64,000 nucleotides of DNA, from positions 1 through 64,000 of the forward strand of contig FZQZ01000013.1 of NCBI GenBank assembly GCA_900199555.1, read 5' to 3'. This document shows, in pieces, positions 15,559 to 25,635 of this stretch. The notes below the pieces were generated by a model. That model was not told the DNA's origin. It saw nothing but the letters and a program-made list of their open reading frames with translations, and did no database searches. Position 1 is the first letter of the stretch. Every line of letters begins with the position of its first letter. Made by a program: the position numbers and the translations under genes. Source of the DNA: Prevotellaceae bacterium MN60 (GTDB taxonomy: Bacteria > Bacteroidota > Bacteroidia > Bacteroidales > Bacteroidaceae).

Positions 15559-18345
15559 TTATTTCCTGACGATTTCGGTACACTTACAAGGAATGGTAAC
15601 CCAGACAATGGTTCCCTGACCTTCGTTGGATTTAATCTTAATCTTACCACCCATCTGCCTAACCAGTTCGTGACAGATGGAGAGTCCCAGACCTGTACCT
15701 TGGTTACCTGAGGTAACAAAGCGCTCAAATATCTGATTAAGGCGCTCCGAAGAGATACCGCATCCGGTATCCTGGAATACCATCACCAGGTCTTCACCCG
15801 TATATTCATAGCTGGCACGTACCATACCCATTCGGGTATTTTGAGCAGCATTAGACACAAGCTGATCTATAACTTTTCCAATATTACCTTCATCAATCTC
15901 TACCACCAATTGGTGATAAGGATTATCTACTACATAGCTTACACCCTCATGCTGATCATGGAACCATGCCGTTTGACAGCGAGCCTCAAAGATTTGTGAA
16001 AAGTCTATTGGCTGACGTCTGAACTCTATCATCTGTGCATCCAGACGAGAGAGGAAGAGAATGTCGTTAATCAACTTCAGCAATCGCGAGGAGTTGTGCT
16101 TAATCTGTTCAATAAACAGTGGTTCATCTTCGGAGGTATGCGACATTTCAAAGAGCTCGGCGAAACCTACTACCGAACTGAGTGGAGTACGTATCTCATA
16201 ACTCATGTTACGGAGAAAGGCATTCTTTACCGTCTCAATTTCTTGCGCCTTAACGGTCTCTCTAGCCAATTCTTCTTCCGTAGCCTTAATCTCACTGATA
16301 TCACGGCATACGCCAAAGTACTCTACCACCTCGTTATTATCATCCAGAGTAGGAATGAACGACAACAAGAGTGTCAGGCGCTTGCCGTGTTTGCCACGAA
16401 TGGTGGTCTTGATAGCAGCTTTCAGTGGTGACAACGTGTGATTATCCATACTGTTAATCATACGCTCCGCCTGTTTCTTCGACTCAGGATCAGTCAGCGC
16501 CAGTGCTCGGTTCTGAGTCAGTTGGTTCTGCTCCTGACCAACACTGCTATATATCAACAAGATATGTGTATCGGGATAATATACAGCCATGCGCACACCA
16601 CCATTCTGCAATACGAAGTTGATATTGCGGAAGTAGGCATTCATCGCTTCGTTAGCACGCTCCTGTTGAGCAAGATTCTCACGCAGGCGCTGGTACGACT
16701 TCACAACTTCAGATACGTCACGACCTGTTCCGAAGATGGCCTTCAGCTTATTATCCTTATCGCGCAACGGCATCAGCTGCAACTCATAATATACCTTATC
16801 ATGCAATACGTTGCGGTATATGCTGGTATCAATGTCTGGATTATAGAAGCGCGTCATGTGTATGGGCTGCATATTCTCTACCGGCATAGGCTCGCCAAAG
16901 AGGTCGCGCAAGTGAACCTGTCGATTCTGTATCTGATCCCTTTCAACAGGGGATCCCATAGCAGCCGTCTCGTTCATATTGTCGATATAGCCAAACTCGT
17001 CAAAGGTAATGGTATCAACCATTGGCGAATTAAAGATAGACTCATAGCGCAGCTTCGTATTTTTTACTTGTTCCTGACGACGACGAGTAGCAGTGATATC
17101 ACTGGTTGTACCCACAATATCAGTGGTTTGTCCATATCTGTCATAGCGCAAGGGGGTGAGCACAATGGCAAGTATACGATAGCCACCATCTTTCTTATCC
17201 TTAGAACGTACCTCAAGGGTTATCTTATCTTCCTCACCTTCCGAAATTTTCAATAGGGCATCACTAATGCGCTGTACATCCTCTGCCTGCACGCGCTGGA
17301 AGAAGAATGTAGGAGACTGATTGGCAGCTTCCACCTGACAATTTTCATCATAAAGCGTCACCGTCTTCTGACCTACATTGAAGGTCCAGATGCGTATCTT
17401 GTTGGTCTTCATAATCAGCGACAAGCGATTATTACTACGACGGATGGTTTTGGTCATCTTCTTTTCACGATTGCGATAGATGATATAATAGATGGTAGCA
17501 CATATCACCACCAATACCAAGACGATAACCACTGGCCATATCCACGAGGGCACACCACTATCCTTACGCTCTGGATAGAACCACTTGTTCTGAATAGCCT
17601 GCAACTTACCCTCAGACTCCAGCAGTGTGTATATCTCGTCAATCTGCTTTAGCAGCTGGGTATCGTTAGAAAGGAACTTATAATCACCATGACGCATATT
17701 CACTGGCGTCAACTCCAGATTATCGAAATGCAGCGTGCGTATCAACCATTTCAATGACAGCGTATTCCATACTATCTGACAGTTGGGCGTATTGTGCACA
17801 TACTGCACAGCCTCGCGCATATCATTATAAGGTATTGCATTTTGTTCCCATCCCTTGTCTTCCATCAGGTGGTGACTGAAACTACCCTCATGCACAATAA
17901 CGGGATATTTCGAGAGGTCGTTCTCCGTAACGATGCGTGCGGGTTCACCCTTACGATGCAGCACACTATGCGTGAATATCTGAACCACAGACTCGCCGTA
18001 ATGAGCAAACTCGTCATGATAGTCAGCCTCCATAGCCAGCATCAAGTCTGCCTCGCCACTTCTTAGGTCGGAAAGCGCCTTACTGGTAGGCTTCAGCTTG
18101 ATGACATAAGGGATATCCAGTTCTTGACATATCAGTTTGACGAGATCTATATTATAGCCCACAGCCTCACCACTAGCATTGAGGAAGGAATAGGGCCACA
18201 AATCCCATGCGTCTTCATAGACTAAAGGATGCTCAGGAGTAAACACTCTTGTACTGTCATTTGCTTGCGCCATCTTGGGAGACGCAAAAAGACAGAACAG
18301 GAGACTAATCAAAACAGCAATTCTATTGTTCATGGTTGAAAACAC
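15559..18345 (-). CDS. Solute-binding-domain sensor kinase homologue with Tyr in place of the phospho-accepting His (pair B)
   Basis: 928 residues: signal peptide, periplasmic SBP_bac_3-type domain (about 35-260; WPYSFLNASGEAVGYNID), a membrane segment near 272-292 (WIWPVVIVLVLVVICATIYYI), three PAS-like regions, a HisKA-like dimerisation domain and HATPase_c. The H box reads MSYEIRTPL, so residue 716 is Tyr (codon TAT) where His is expected. The ATP-binding motifs still look complete (SNAAQNT, DTGCGIS, GTGLGLSI). It could bind ATP and phosphorylate the His of a heterodimer partner, or act as an allosteric pseudo-kinase. It starts 1 nt before the end of the upstream gene; Met5 is an alternative start. 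Confidence 0.85.
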   Translation of the reverse strand: MFSTMNNRIAVLISLLFCLFASPKMAQANDSTRVFTPEHPLVYEDAWDLWPYSFLNASGEAVGYNIDLVKLICQELDIPYVIKLKPTSKALSDLRSGEADLMLAMEADYHDEFAHYGESVVQIFTHSVLHRKGEPARIVTENDLSKYPVIVHEGSFSHHLMEDKGWEQNAIPYNDMREAVQYVHNTPNCQIVWNTLSLKWLIRTLHFDNLELTPVNMRHGDYKFLSNDTQLLKQIDEIYTLLESEGKLQAIQNKWFYPERKDSGVPSWIWPVVIVLVLVVICATIYYIIYRNREKKMTKTIRRSNNRLSLIMKTNKIRIWTFNVGQKTVTLYDENCQVEAANQSPTFFFQRVQAEDVQRISDALLKISEGEEDKITLEVRSKDKKDGGYRILAIVLTPLRYDRYGQTTDIVGTTSDITATRRRQEQVKNTKLRYESIFNSPMVDTITFDEFGYIDNMNETAAMGSPVERDQIQNRQVHLRDLFGEPMPVENMQPIHMTRFYNPDIDTSIYRNVLHDKVYYELQLMPLRDKDNKLKAIFGTGRDVSEVVKSYQRLRENLAQQERANEAMNAYFRNINFVLQNGGVRMAVYYPDTHILLIYSSVGQEQNQLTQNRALALTDPESKKQAERMINSMDNHTLSPLKAAIKTTIRGKHGKRLTLLLSFIPTLDDNNEVVEYFGVCRDISEIKATEEELARETVKAQEIETVKNAFLRNMSYEIRTPLSSVVGFAELFEMSHTSEDEPLFIEQIKHNSSRLLKLINDILFLSRLDAQMIEFRRQPIDFSQIFEARCQTAWFHDQHEGVSYVVDNPYHQLVVEIDEGNIGKVIDQLVSNAAQNTRMGMVRASYEYTGEDLVMVFQDTGCGISSERLNQIFERFVTSGNQGTGLGLSICHELVRQMGGKIKIKSNEGQGTIVWVTIPCKCTEIVRK

Positions 18346-20424
18346 TTATTCTTTTAATTCTTCACACGGTATCCACATCCAGAATGTAGAACCACAATCC
18401 TTACCTTCAGATTGCACACCTATATAGCCTTGACAGGCATCGGCGATAGCCTTACAGATGCTTAATCCGAGACCAGTACCCTGGATATAATCATTGAGCT
18501 TAAAGAAACGGTCAAAGATCTTCTCATGCGATTCCTTGGGAACACCTTCGCCCGTATCTTCGCAATAGAGATAGAGTCCTTCACGAGTAATCGTTCCGTC
18601 AGGACCTTCTTCTTCTCGCCATTCCTTGCGATAGCCCAATTTAATATGTCCTTGCTTGGTGTACTTCACCGCATTGGTGACAAAGTTGGTAAATACCTGA
18701 CGCAGGTGAGCCTCATCAACCCTTGTGAGATAAGTAGGATAAGGACTATCCTTGATAAACTCTACATCAGGCGACTGAACACGCTGACTCATCGATTCGC
18801 AAATGTCGTTGAAGAACTTGGCGAAATCAAGCTTGCTCAACGTAATCTGCACGCCGCCAGTACTATCGAAGGCTGCAGCAGCCTGTATATCGTTAACCAG
18901 TCGCATCAGCATATCGCAGTTATCCATAATGAGGCGTAACATCTCGGTACGCTCATCTGGTGTAGAAAGCATGGGCAGTACATCCGAGAAGCCCACGATA
19001 GCATTCAGCGGTGTACGAATCTCATGCGTCATATTAGCCAAGAAAGCACTCTTCATGCGACCAGAGTCGTTGGCACGCTCCGTCTCGTGTTTCAGTTCTT
19101 CTTGCTTACGTATCAGCTTATCGATGTTTCTCCAGATACCAAAGGCACCCTTCAGCTTTCCATCTTCATCAAATTCGGGTACGCTATTGATTTGAATCCA
19201 CTGAGGCTCTGTGTGCTGCCCTGTTATCATAGGTTTCATCAGACCGACATAGTTCAATGGCTTTGAGTATATCTTCTCGGGATTATCAATACCATGTACG
19301 TAATCATTATCTGGATTCATAAAGATGTCTCGCAAATGATCTAAAGAGAATGTCTTTATCACCGTGCTCAAACCATGATAGAACTCTATCGTGTTACTCT
19401 CTAATGAAATACGCCACGACTGAAGACCACAAGTTTCCATCATGTAACGCAGTTCCTGCTCATAAATCATGATAGACTCGTTAATCTTCTGTATATCAAT
19501 ATCGTTTTTCTTCACCTGCTGGTACATGTCGCGCTCACCGGAGACATCACGCGTAGCAATAGAGATGTAAGAGAGTTTGCCCTCTCTGTCATAGATGGGG
19601 TGTACACCTATTTCTAGATATACGCGCATGTTACGCTCAGGAATAACGCTGAGCGAACATCCCCAGTACTCTTCAGGATGATTGCGATCGAGCACCTCGT
19701 TAAATGGGAATACATCAAACAGATTGGTTGACGAGAAGTAGGCATCACCCGACTCCGTATCAAAGTGACATATCTCGCGCATTATCTTGTTGGCATCGAG
19801 CAACCATCCCTCGGCAGAATAGAACGACAAGCCCACAATAGAGTTCTCGAATATCTGCTTATACTTCTGGAACAGTGCCTCTTCTTCCATCTGACGATGA
19901 TAGGGATCAGTCTCGTCAAACAGCACACTGATGATGCACGACAGCGTCTTTCCATCCTTCTCATACTCTGCCACACTGGCATTATGCAGGTATATCCATC
20001 GTGGAGTCTCTCCAGGCTGACTATAGTTCCAACGATAGTCAAATTCTGCCACTGGCACTTCTCCATTCTTCACTTGTTGAATACCTTCAACTACTTTTTC
20101 GACGTCGTCAGTATGGATATGCTTCTTGAATTCTTCTGCCGATATGGTTTCACTGGGTAGCATCTGACCATTCAACTGGCGAATCGTCTCTGTCTGAGGG
20201 TCGTAGATGATGACATTATTCACCACCATCTTCAGCGCATTGTCCATCATGTCATGAGTAGCTTGCATCGCTTCTACATCATGGCGCACCTTCCGACGAA
20301 CGCGACGATTCTGCACAATCTCATAGACGAGTATCGCAAAAACGATAGGCAGCAGAATCTGTAGCATCCACGCTATTGACATGCTCTTGATTAGCAATAG
20401 AGATATGGTATTCAGTAGCATCAT
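18346..20424 (-). CDS. Membrane PAS histidine kinase (active-type member of pair A)
   Basis: 692 residues with an N-terminal membrane segment (about 14-37) and no periplasmic domain. Three PAS-like regions follow (about 60-165, 185-300, 320-440), then HisKA (THEIRTPLNAIVGFSD, His467) and HATPase_c with intact TNAVKYT, DTGEGVP and GTGLGLSI motifs. Its catalytic half closely resembles the kinase at 12794-15541, suggesting pair duplication. Its ATG overlaps the previous stop by 4 nt, which implies translational coupling with the Tyr-bearing partner upstream. Confidence 0.87.
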   Translation of the reverse strand: MMLLNTISLLLIKSMSIAWMLQILLPIVFAILVYEIVQNRRVRRKVRHDVEAMQATHDMMDNALKMVVNNVIIYDPQTETIRQLNGQMLPSETISAEEFKKHIHTDDVEKVVEGIQQVKNGEVPVAEFDYRWNYSQPGETPRWIYLHNASVAEYEKDGKTLSCIISVLFDETDPYHRQMEEEALFQKYKQIFENSIVGLSFYSAEGWLLDANKIMREICHFDTESGDAYFSSTNLFDVFPFNEVLDRNHPEEYWGCSLSVIPERNMRVYLEIGVHPIYDREGKLSYISIATRDVSGERDMYQQVKKNDIDIQKINESIMIYEQELRYMMETCGLQSWRISLESNTIEFYHGLSTVIKTFSLDHLRDIFMNPDNDYVHGIDNPEKIYSKPLNYVGLMKPMITGQHTEPQWIQINSVPEFDEDGKLKGAFGIWRNIDKLIRKQEELKHETERANDSGRMKSAFLANMTHEIRTPLNAIVGFSDVLPMLSTPDERTEMLRLIMDNCDMLMRLVNDIQAAAAFDSTGGVQITLSKLDFAKFFNDICESMSQRVQSPDVEFIKDSPYPTYLTRVDEAHLRQVFTNFVTNAVKYTKQGHIKLGYRKEWREEEGPDGTITREGLYLYCEDTGEGVPKESHEKIFDRFFKLNDYIQGTGLGLSICKAIADACQGYIGVQSEGKDCGSTFWMWIPCEELKE

Positions 20425-22487
20425 AGGAAGAGATTTTCGTATATGTTAGAAATACTGTCATTATGGCGTCTTTCGATTACCTTGGCCTCGCAAGGAATAG
20501 AAATCCACATCGAAGAGCCATGTCCAATCTTAGAGTCAAATTCGATACTTCCACCCATCTGCTGAACCAGCTTCTGAACAATAGGAAGATCAATACCCGT
20601 ACCAATCAGGCGCTCTTGCTTATCACGCACAAAGCGCTCGAAGACATGAGAGGCTGTTTCCTCATCCATACCCTCGCCAGTATCTTCAATTCCGATAATC
20701 AGCTCACCACGTCTGTATTCGCAACGAGCAGTGATACGTCCTTGAGTAATAAACATGCTAGACAGTTGGCAAAGCTTCTGAATGACGTAGCCCACATGTT
20801 CTGCATCTATATGAAGTACCAGACTCTCATAAGGATTATCTATTAAGATCTTTACGTCAGCAGAAAGATTAGTCCAGCCCATCTGACAACGACTTTCAAA
20901 GATTTGCGTGAAATCGACATCCTCCATGGTATATTCTACCATATTCGCATCCAACTGCGAGAGATAGAGCACATCATTAACCAATTGTAGCATGTGGTTT
21001 GTACCTATCTTGATTTGCTCAATGAAGGAAGCCTCATCTTTCTCGTCATGTTCGATATTCAAAAGACCAGCGAAACCAACCACATTATTTAATGGTGTAC
21101 GTATCTCATAGCTCATGTTGGTCAGGAATGCCTGCTTCAAGCGTTCAGTCTCCTGAGCCTTCTGGGTTTCTACGGCTAAGCGCTGCTCTGTTTCTACCAG
21201 GTCGGTGATGTCACGACACATACCGAAATAGCGTTCCACCTTACCATCCGAATCCATAATAGGTACCAGGTTGAACATCATCCATACCTTGCGTCTTTGC
21301 TTATCGTAAATCTCCAGCTCAAGAGTGGCATCAATATTAGAGCGAACCAGATGGTCCATACGATTCAGCATACTTGACACCGTACGGCGGAAGCGTGGCG
21401 AAGCCAGACGAATGCAGCGCAACTGAGAGAAGCGCAACTGTGACACATCGATATTATCAGAGAGCTCCAGTGTTGCAGACTTGGGATAATAGTTCAGTAG
21501 ACGTATATCACTCACGCGCAGTGCATAGTTAATGTTCTGCACATACTGGCGGATGCTCTCGGTAGCTTTACGCAGATGTTCGGCACCCTCCTGCTGACGG
21601 TGGTACGACTCTACCATCTCGGTAATATTACGACCTGCCATAAAGATACCATCCAGCTCACCCTCTGGAGTGCGGATAGGATTGATGGTAGATTCATAAT
21701 ACATCTTTCCTTTCAGTCCGAACTTATCCAGATGATAACGAGGATCTTTGTAGTGAGCGAAATCAACAATAGCAGAGGTACGCGTACTCTCCAAGTCTGG
21801 TATCTCCACATCACCAAACATCGGGTTATTCTTCAGCAGGAAGTTATTATTCAATACGAAGTCGCGGTCTTTTACGCCAAATGCCTCACACGCTCTCTCG
21901 TTGATATCCCTCAGCACACCCTCGTGGTCATAATAAATCATATCCACCAAAGAGGTATTGAATACGGTATGATAGCGCATTAAGAGCTGGTTGACATATT
22001 CTATCCTGCGGTGCTCTTCCGTTACATCGTGCTGAATACCAATCACGCTTAATACTCTGCCATGCTCGTCGTGTTCACTCACCGACAATGATATTTCATA
22101 GTGTCGGCGATAGTCACCATCTTTGGCATTGCTGAGCAAGGTTATCGTAGTCGTTTTCTCCTTACCTTCACAGATATCATAGATAGCTGCACGCAGATTC
22201 TCATAATCATTCTGATCGAAGAACTGGGAGAATTCTATGGGATTATATTCCTGCTCCATGCTACCCTCTTCCGACAGGAAATAATAGTGGCGATTGGCCA
22301 ATACATATTTCCACACGCGCAGGCGACCAGTTCTCAGCACCAATGCCAGACGAGAGTTCTGCTCGTTCAATGTAGTATTGTTGAACCGTTCGCGTTTCAG
22401 AAACACATGATTATAGTGATATAAGATAGCGATAGCAATCAACATTAATATCATTACGTAAACTACGCAATGGTTCAAGTCGAACAT
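20421..22487 (-). CDS. Membrane PAS kinase homologue with degenerate catalytic motifs (pseudokinase of pair A)
   Basis: The start is placed at MFDLNHCVVYVMIL (22487), because upstream Mets lie at or near the promoter; 22517 is also possible. It encodes 688 residues: a membrane segment at about 7-25, PAS-like regions, then a HisKA-like domain whose H box reads MSYEIRTPL (Tyr about 460). The ATP-binding domain is also eroded. The N box Asn is lost (QLSSMFI) and G2 reads GTGIDLPI, while G1 (DTGEGMD) remains. It is unlikely to be an active kinase on its own and probably modulates the kinase translated right after it. It is the first gene of the four-gene operon. Confidence 0.85.
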   Translation of the reverse strand: MFDLNHCVVYVMILMLIAIAILYHYNHVFLKRERFNNTTLNEQNSRLALVLRTGRLRVWKYVLANRHYYFLSEEGSMEQEYNPIEFSQFFDQNDYENLRAAIYDICEGKEKTTTITLLSNAKDGDYRRHYEISLSVSEHDEHGRVLSVIGIQHDVTEEHRRIEYVNQLLMRYHTVFNTSLVDMIYYDHEGVLRDINERACEAFGVKDRDFVLNNNFLLKNNPMFGDVEIPDLESTRTSAIVDFAHYKDPRYHLDKFGLKGKMYYESTINPIRTPEGELDGIFMAGRNITEMVESYHRQQEGAEHLRKATESIRQYVQNINYALRVSDIRLLNYYPKSATLELSDNIDVSQLRFSQLRCIRLASPRFRRTVSSMLNRMDHLVRSNIDATLELEIYDKQRRKVWMMFNLVPIMDSDGKVERYFGMCRDITDLVETEQRLAVETQKAQETERLKQAFLTNMSYEIRTPLNNVVGFAGLLNIEHDEKDEASFIEQIKIGTNHMLQLVNDVLYLSQLDANMVEYTMEDVDFTQIFESRCQMGWTNLSADVKILIDNPYESLVLHIDAEHVGYVIQKLCQLSSMFITQGRITARCEYRRGELIIGIEDTGEGMDEETASHVFERFVRDKQERLIGTGIDLPIVQKLVQQMGGSIEFDSKIGHGSSMWISIPCEAKVIERRHNDSISNIYENLFL

Positions 22488-22552
22488 TGATATTGTATTT
22501 ATTGCTAACTGGCACATACTAGATAGTAATATAATTTTCGGTTTTATGTAGG

Positions 22553-22583
22553 CAAAGGTATACAAATTATGGCACTTTACAAA
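22553..22583 (-). promoter_or_regulatory. Promoter of the four-kinase operon
   Basis: On the minus strand TTTG (22580-22583), 19 nt, TACCTTTG (22553-22560). This near-perfect promoter places transcription start near 22546 and so rules out the most upstream possible start codon of the first kinase gene. Confidence 0.8.
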
Positions 22584-22612
22584 ATTTTTTTATGACTTTT
22601 TTTAAGAAATGG

Positions 22613-22644
22613 TTTGCGTACTCGGAAATTATGTCGTATCTTTG
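22613..22644 (+). promoter_or_regulatory. Promoter of frr-rsgA
   Basis: TTTG (22613-22616), 20 nt, TATCTTTG (22637-22644). It is divergent from the kinase promoter, with only 29 bp between the two -33 boxes. Confidence 0.8.
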
Positions 22645-22672
22645 TGGCAAAATCACACAAATAATATAGAAT

Positions 22673-23233
22673 ATGATAGACGTAAAAGAGACTTTATCTG
22701 CGGCTGAAGAGCGCATGCAAATGGCTGCCATGTACCTGGAAGAGGAACTGAGCCATATTCGTGCAGGCCGTGCCAACGTAGCCATCCTCGATGGTGTACG
22801 TGTAGAATCTTACGGATCAAGAGTCCCCTTGAACCAAGTTGCCAACATCTCTACTCCCGATGCTCGCACCATTGCCATCAAGCCTTGGGACAAGAAGATG
22901 ATTCGCGACATTGAGAAGGCCATCATGGACTCTGATGTAGGTATCACTCCTGAGAATAACGGTGAGATTATCCGCTTGGGTATTCCTCAGCCTACCGAGG
23001 AACGCCGTCGCGACTTGGTTAAGCAGTGCAACAAGATTGCCGAGAAAGCAAAGATTGAGGTTCGCAACGTACGTAGCGACATCAAGGAGAAGCTGAAGAA
23101 GGCTATCAAGGACGGCCTTTCAGAAGACCTTGAGAAGGATGCCGAGGGCGACCTGCAGAAGTTGCACGACAAGTACATCAAGAAGCTCGACGACTTGATG
23201 GAGGAGAAGAACAAGGAAATCATGACTGTGTAA
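22673..23233 (+). CDS. frr: Ribosome recycling factor
   Basis: 186 residues, the usual RRF length, collinear with the family. It has the helical-bundle start ([18 protein letters not shown]), the [20 protein letters not shown] motif split over the hinge, INPWDKK-like [16 protein letters not shown], and a C-terminal three-helix bundle rich in charged residues ([15 protein letters not shown]). With EF-G it splits post-termination ribosomes. It is followed after 14 nt by rsgA, another ribosome-related gene. Confidence 0.96.
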   Translation: MIDVKETLSAAEERMQMAAMYLEEELSHIRAGRANVAILDGVRVESYGSRVPLNQVANISTPDARTIAIKPWDKKMIRDIEKAIMDSDVGITPENNGEIIRLGIPQPTEERRRDLVKQCNKIAEKAKIEVRNVRSDIKEKLKKAIKDGLSEDLEKDAEGDLQKLHDKYIKKLDDLMEEKNKEIMTV

Positions 23234-23247
23234 TAGACCATTCGCAA

Positions 23248-24198
23248 TTGAAAGGACTAGTCATTAAGAATACTGGAAGCTGGTACACCGTCCTAATGGA
23301 CGATGGCCAGCTCCTTGACTGTAAGGTGAAGGGCAATTTCCGCATCAAGGGAATACGCTCTACAAATCCAGTGGCTGTGGGCGACCGCGTTACAGTAGGC
23401 GAAGGTAATTGGATTACGGAGATTGAAGATCGCCGCAACTATATTATCCGCAAGAGTATCAACCTGTCGAAGCAGAGCCACATCCTTGCGGCAAATGTCG
23501 ATCAGGCCATGCTCATCGTCACGGTCAGCAAACCTGAGACCTCTACCACCTTTATTGATCGCTTCCTGGCATCAGCAGAGGCCTATCGTGTTCCCGTTAT
23601 CCTTATATTTAATAAAAGAGATATCTTGGACGAAGACGAGCAGCGCCTGCAGCAGATGATGAAAGAGCTCTACGAGACGATAGGCTACGAATGCCATGTA
23701 GTCTCGGCAGGAACAGGCGAAGGCGTAGAAGCTTTGCGCCCATTGCTGGAAGGAAAGATTACCCTACTCAGCGGAAACAGTGGTGTCGGCAAGTCAACAC
23801 TCATCAATCGCTTGGTACCTCATGCCAACCAGCGCACTGCCGAGATTAGCGATGCCCACCAGACAGGTATGCATACCACCACTTTCTCGGAGATGATTCC
23901 ACTCACTACCGAGGCGCTCGACAGCACTGCTGTCCATACGCACTCATGGCTTATCGACACTCCGGGCATCAAAGGCTTCGGCACATTTGACATGGAGCGC
24001 GAAGAACTCACAAGCTACTTCAAGGAGATATTCGAGTTCTCCAAACAGTGTAAATTCTCCGACTGCACGCATACCCACGAACCAGGCTGTGCCGTGCTGA
24101 AAGCCGTAGAAGACCACTACATCGCACAAAGTCGTTATCAGTCGTATCTTTCCATGCTCGACGATAAAGACGAGAACAAATACAGAGAAGCCTACTGA
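23248..24198 (+). CDS. rsgA: Ribosome small-subunit-dependent GTPase A
   Basis: 316 residues from a TTG codon; no in-frame ATG exists between it and the upstream stop, so TTG is the best start. An N-terminal OB fold is followed by a circularly permuted GTPase domain. G4 (FNKRDIL) comes first, then G1 ([12 protein letters not shown]), the switch region, and G3 (DTPGIKGFG). The C-terminal zinc site is [14 protein letters not shown]. It acts in 30S maturation and as a late assembly checkpoint. It is cotranscribed with frr. Confidence 0.95.
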   Translation: MKGLVIKNTGSWYTVLMDDGQLLDCKVKGNFRIKGIRSTNPVAVGDRVTVGEGNWITEIEDRRNYIIRKSINLSKQSHILAANVDQAMLIVTVSKPETSTTFIDRFLASAEAYRVPVILIFNKRDILDEDEQRLQQMMKELYETIGYECHVVSAGTGEGVEALRPLLEGKITLLSGNSGVGKSTLINRLVPHANQRTAEISDAHQTGMHTTTFSEMIPLTTEALDSTAVHTHSWLIDTPGIKGFGTFDMEREELTSYFKEIFEFSKQCKFSDCTHTHEPGCAVLKAVEDHYIAQSRYQSYLSMLDDKDENKYREAY

Positions 24199-24224
24199 TT
24201 GATTACCCAGTAGGTTTCTTTTTT
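24191..24224 (+). terminator. Terminator of frr-rsgA
   Basis: CCTACTG (24191-24197) and CAGTAGG (24208-24214) form a stem followed by a T-rich tract. It overlaps the rsgA stop codon. Confidence 0.75.
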
Positions 24225-24231
24225 ATTCTTA

Positions 24232-24262
24232 CTTGCATATTCAATATTTTTTTGTACCTTTG
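24232..24262 (+). promoter_or_regulatory. Promoter of mnmA
   Basis: CTTG (24232-24235), 19 nt, TACCTTTG (24255-24262). The ATG begins 5 nt after the -7 box, so the transcript is probably leaderless or nearly so. Confidence 0.7.
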
Positions 24263-24267
24263 CACCC

Positions 24268-25341
24268 ATGAATCTACAAGATAAGAAAATAGCAGTATTG
24301 CTTTCTGGCGGCGTTGACTCATCCGTGGTGCTCTATGAACTAGTGCGTCAGGGACTGCAACCCGACTGTTTCTATATCAAGATAGGTCCAGAAGAGGAGG
24401 AAGAATGGGATTGCTCGTCAGAGGAAGACCTGGAGATGGCCACTGCTGTCAGTCATAAGTATGGCTGCAAGTTGGAGGTTATCGATTGCCATCAGGAGTA
24501 TTGGGATCAAGTTACCAAATACACCATGGACAAGGTACGTGCCGGACTGACTCCCAATCCCGACGTCATGTGTAACAGACTGATTAAGTTTGGTGCCTTC
24601 GACGAGAAACGAGGACACGATTACGACTTGATTGCCACAGGTCATTATGCTCAGACAGAGGTAGATGAAGAGGGGCGTAAATGGCTTTGCACCAGTCCTG
24701 ACCCCGTGAAAGACCAGACCGACTTTCTGGCTCAGATTTACGACTGGCAACTGAAGAAAGCCTTCTTCCCCATTGGTCACATGATGAAAGAAGAGGTTCG
24801 CGAGATAGCAGAGCGCGAACATCTGGTTAATGCCAAGCGCAAAGACTCGCAAGGCATCTGCTTTCTTGGCAAGATTAACTACAACGACTATATCCGCCGC
24901 TATCTCGGCGAAAAGGCTGGCGATGTGCTTGAATTAGAAACAGGCAAGAAGATTGGTCAGCATCGTGGCTTATGGTTCCATACCATCGGCCAGCGTCATG
25001 GCTTAGGATTCGGTGGTGGTCCTTGGTTTGTAGTGAAGAAAGACATGAAGACAAACATTCTTTATGTCAGCAAGGGCTATGACCCACAGACCGCCTACAA
25101 GCAGGAGTTTAAGGTAAAGGATTTCCATACGCTGACAGCTCCACTGCCCCTAAATGCGGAGGTTACTTTCAAGATTCGCCATACCCCAGAATACCACCCT
25201 GCCACCATCGAACCAACAGGCGATGGAGAGTTTATTGTTCACTCTTCAAAACCCATTCATGGTGTCGCCCCCGGTCAGTTCTGCGTGGTTTACGATCAGC
25301 AGCATCATCGTTGCTACGGAAGTGGTGAAATAACCCTCTAA
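24268..25341 (+). CDS. mnmA: tRNA-specific 2-thiouridylase MnmA
   Basis: 357 residues with the PP-loop ATP-pyrophosphatase motif (LLSGGVDSSV). The first catalytic Cys is in the TPNPDVMCNRLIKFG segment, the second in KDSQGICFLG. The C-terminal barrel region (GQHRGLWFHTIGQRHGLG) is also present. It adenylates and thiolates U34 in the tRNAs for Glu, Gln and Lys. An acidic insert (PEEEEEWD) after the second strand differs from the E. coli type and is like other Bacteroidales paralogues. Confidence 0.94.
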   Translation: MNLQDKKIAVLLSGGVDSSVVLYELVRQGLQPDCFYIKIGPEEEEEWDCSSEEDLEMATAVSHKYGCKLEVIDCHQEYWDQVTKYTMDKVRAGLTPNPDVMCNRLIKFGAFDEKRGHDYDLIATGHYAQTEVDEEGRKWLCTSPDPVKDQTDFLAQIYDWQLKKAFFPIGHMMKEEVREIAEREHLVNAKRKDSQGICFLGKINYNDYIRRYLGEKAGDVLELETGKKIGQHRGLWFHTIGQRHGLGFGGGPWFVVKKDMKTNILYVSKGYDPQTAYKQEFKVKDFHTLTAPLPLNAEVTFKIRHTPEYHPATIEPTGDGEFIVHSSKPIHGVAPGQFCVVYDQQHHRCYGSGEITL

Positions 25342-25405
25342 GCTTTCGTATTATTATACATTTTGATGTAATTCATAAGTTTTTTCTCATTTTTTTCGGA
25401 TTTTT

Positions 25406-25437
25406 GTTGGTGGAATGAGATATTATGCATATCTTTG
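25406..25437 (+). promoter_or_regulatory. Promoter of a 41-residue ORF
   Basis: GTTG (25406-25409), 20 nt, TATCTTTG (25430-25437). It drives a short transcription unit that ends at the terminator at 25636-25667. Confidence 0.65.
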
Positions 25438-25488
25438 CATCGGAAATGAGAAATAACTAGTGTATAATAAAAAAATTACTAAAGCTAT

Positions 25489-25614
25489 ATGGAGGGACTA
25501 ACTATGAAAACCCAACAACAATTGATCTACAATCAAGAAGATTACGAACTGGACAACCAGTACAATGACGACAATCGCTATCAACGCGAGAACTCAAGTA
25601 TTTGGTACACCTGA
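25489..25614 (+). CDS. Small protein, 41 aa
   Basis: ATG at 25489 to TGA at 25612-25614; an internal Met6 (25504) is an alternative start. The peptide is very hydrophilic and rich in Gln, Asn, Asp and Tyr (QEDYELDNQYNDDNRYQ), with no signal or membrane segment. It has its own promoter and a strong terminator 22 nt after the stop, so the locus is a self-contained unit of about 225 nt. Whether the product is the peptide, a regulatory RNA or both cannot be told from sequence. Confidence 0.6.
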   Translation: MEGLTMKTQQQLIYNQEDYELDNQYNDDNRYQRENSSIWYT

Positions 25615-25635
25615 AACTAGGAAAAGAAAAAAAAT

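Noticed and set aside
22487..22565. N-terminal extension of the first kinase gene
   Set aside because: The -7 box lies at 22553-22560, so the most upstream start codon could not be in the transcript.
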